From JAFGKM01 sp964413825 (GTDB lineage: Bacteria; Ratteibacteria; UBA8468; B48-G9; JAFGKM01): a DNA stretch of 6,402 nucleotides. The position numbers and the translations under genes were made by a program. The notes below the pieces were generated by a model. It was not told where the DNA came from and made no database searches. It saw only the letters and a list, made by a program, of their open reading frames with translations. Positions 5,128 to 6,402 of the stretch are shown one piece after another. Every line of letters begins with the position of its first letter. The stretch's first letter is position 1. The stretch covers positions 1-6,402 of the forward strand of contig CAYPTS010000082.1 in the NCBI GenBank assembly GCA_964413825.1, given 5' to 3'.

Positions 5128-6402
5128 ATGTTTTATATATACTTGATTGCATATAATGTTCTCCTGGCGATATCGGTTGTCATCTCCCTGCCATTCATCT
5201 GGCGCAAGGTAAGACCTGACAGAGAATTCCCCGGAAGATGGAAAGAACGGCTCGCGGTCTATGACGGGAAGACCGAAGAACGACTGCAGGCGCGGAAAAA
5301 TGTCTGGATGCACACGGTATCCATCGGCGAGTTCCTTTCGGTAACTCCCCTGATAGAACAACTGCAAAAACAGAAAAATGAAAACATCGTCGTAACGCTT
5401 GCGACCAAAACCGGCAGGCAGGTAGCGCAAAAAAAATTCCCAGGCATACACCACCTGTTTTTTCCCATTGATTTCTATCCGGTGATGAAGCGGGCAATCG
5501 GGAAGATAAACCCGAAGGCAATTGTAATCATAGAGACAGAGCTCTGGCCTAACCTGCTTAAAATAGCCCGCGACAACAACATCCCGGTTATCCTGCTGAA
5601 CGGGCGCATATCCCCGTTCTCTTATCCGAAATACAAAAGAATCCGGTTTTTCGCAAAAAAACTCCTGCCGCTTTTTTCAGCCGTAACCATGAGAACAGAA
5701 GATGAAGCGGAAAAACTTATATACCTTGGAGCGGATAAAAACGCGGTAGAGATAGTCGGAAGCATGAAGTTCGACCTCGCAGACGAAATGAGCAGGTCAG
5801 TCAACCCCTCGCAGGTCAGGCAAAACCTCGGAATAGATGAGAAATGCAGGGTGGTGGTGTTCGGCTCCCTGCATCCGGAAGAAGAAGAACCGGTTGCCGA
5901 GATTGCGGAAAAAATCCTGAAGGCATTCAGCGGCGTGCTGCCGGTTATAGTACCAAGATACCTCGACAAAACAAAGATATACGGCATATTGGAGAAAAAA
6001 GGCATCGGGTACATCCGGCGCAGCAACATGCCGTCAGGGAAAACCTATTCGGTCGTAGTGGGCGATACATACGGGGAATTGAACAATTTTTACAGCATCT
6101 GCGAATTTGCCTTCGTTGGCGCAAGCCTCTACCGCTGGGGAGGGCAAAACCCCATAGAACCCACCGCCTTCAAAAAACCGGTCATCTTCGGGATACACAA
6201 CTGGCACTTCAAGGAAGAATGGGCAAAGATAAAAGCCGGCAGAGGCGGAATTGAAGTCCACAACTATGACCGGCTTCATTATGAAACATCTCGTCTTCTG
6301 CAAAACCCCGAGATATGCAGAAAGATGGGCGAACGGGCATATAAGGTACTCCTCGATAACACCGGCGCCACAGCCCGCAACCTGGCCGTCCTCTCCCGCT
6401 TC
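5128..6402 (+). CDS. waaA: 3-deoxy-D-manno-octulosonic acid (Kdo) transferase, GT30 (3' end cut by window edge)
   Basis: The frame runs 425 codons to the window edge without a stop, about the normal full length. WaaA/KdtA transfers Kdo from CMP-Kdo to the lipid A precursor at the inner face of the cytoplasmic membrane, the first core step of LPS synthesis. Residues 2-25 (FYIYLIAYN...) are a hydrophobic N-terminal anchor. Signatures in order: WMHTVSIGEF (60-69), where Glu68 matches the essential catalytic Glu of the family; ETELWPN (136-142); LLNGRIS (156-162); GSMKFD (211-216); FGSLHPEEEEP (245-255); VPRYLDK (275-281); GDTYGELNNFYSICEFAFVG (312-331); and WGGQNPIEP with KKPVIFG (337-355), the CMP-Kdo-binding end. 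An in-frame TGA at 5119-5121 makes the ATG at 5128 the first possible start. No good Shine-Dalgarno precedes it, so translation may be weak or leader-dependent. Whether it adds one or two Kdo units cannot be told. Confidence 0.95.
   Translation, partial: MFYIYLIAYNVLLAISVVISLPFIWRKVRPDREFPGRWKERLAVYDGKTEERLQARKNVWMHTVSIGEFLSVTPLIEQLQKQKNENIVVTLATKTGRQVAQKKFPGIHHLFFPIDFYPVMKRAIGKINPKAIVIIETELWPNLLKIARDNNIPVILLNGRISPFSYPKYKRIRFFAKKLLPLFSAVTMRTEDEAEKLIYLGADKNAVEIVGSMKFDLADEMSRSVNPSQVRQNLGIDEKCRVVVFGSLHPEEEEPVAEIAEKILKAFSGVLPVIVPRYLDKTKIYGILEKKGIGYIRRSNMPSGKTYSVVVGDTYGELNNFYSICEFAFVGASLYRWGGQNPIEPTAFKKPVIFGIHNWHFKEEWAKIKAGRGGIEVHNYDRLHYETSRLLQNPEICRKMGERAYKVLLDNTGATARNLAVLSRF

Noticed and set aside
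5102..5130. Promoter for waaA built on TTGACT at 5102
   Set aside because: At 17 bases the -10 position reads CTAATG and overlaps the start codon; no other spacing gives a usable hexamer.
5622..6029. Minus-strand open frame of 135 codons
   Set aside because: It is antisense to the well-supported waaA motifs; no independent evidence.
5844..6254. Plus-strand open frame of 136 codons
   Set aside because: It lies inside waaA in another frame, and its Arg/Gly-rich composition is typical of an out-of-frame reading.

Overview
This 6.4 kb window looks like chromosomal DNA of a Gram-negative bacterium. The evidence is a nearly complete Kdo transferase (waaA/kdtA), which only organisms making lipid A-based LPS need. 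A long interspersed inverted repeat of the type with 'GTCATTGCGAG' ends, common in genomes of uncultivated groundwater and sediment lineages, fits a candidate-phylum bacterium such as Omnitrophota or Elusimicrobiota. That taxonomic guess is weak.

Layout. Positions 1-1960 form an accessory island of minus-strand toxin-antitoxin (TA)-type modules. Read in their own direction (right to left) they are: (i) a decayed copy of a DUF6922-like/AbiEii-type nucleotidyltransferase pair (about 1552-1850), with its promoter still intact; (ii) a complete hicB-hicA module (1511-1063); (iii) a 31-base orphan tail of the nucleotidyltransferase gene (1058-1028); (iv) an intact DUF6922-like gene (862-560) overlapping an AbiEii-type nucleotidyltransferase gene (611 to beyond position 1). 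The same 3'-tail sequence therefore occurs three times, and each TA module sits between two copies. The decayed copy has a stop at codon 9 and a deletion of about 392 bases that shifts the frame.

Positions 1988-4960 hold a plus-strand 990-residue GH38 alpha-mannosidase with all expected metal-binding and nucleophile motifs and no signal peptide. A plausible sigma-70 promoter precedes it; its -35 hexamer lies in sequence shared with the upstream flank of the intact TA copy. Positions 4985-5092 are a nested inverted repeat able to form a cruciform or long hairpin. Positions 5128-6402 are waaA, open to the window edge and probably missing only a few C-terminal residues.

The mannosidase and waaA are codirectional but separated by 167 bases containing the repeat, so a shared operon is possible but not shown. 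The TA island diverges from the mannosidase; the two transcription directions part within about 1890-1933.
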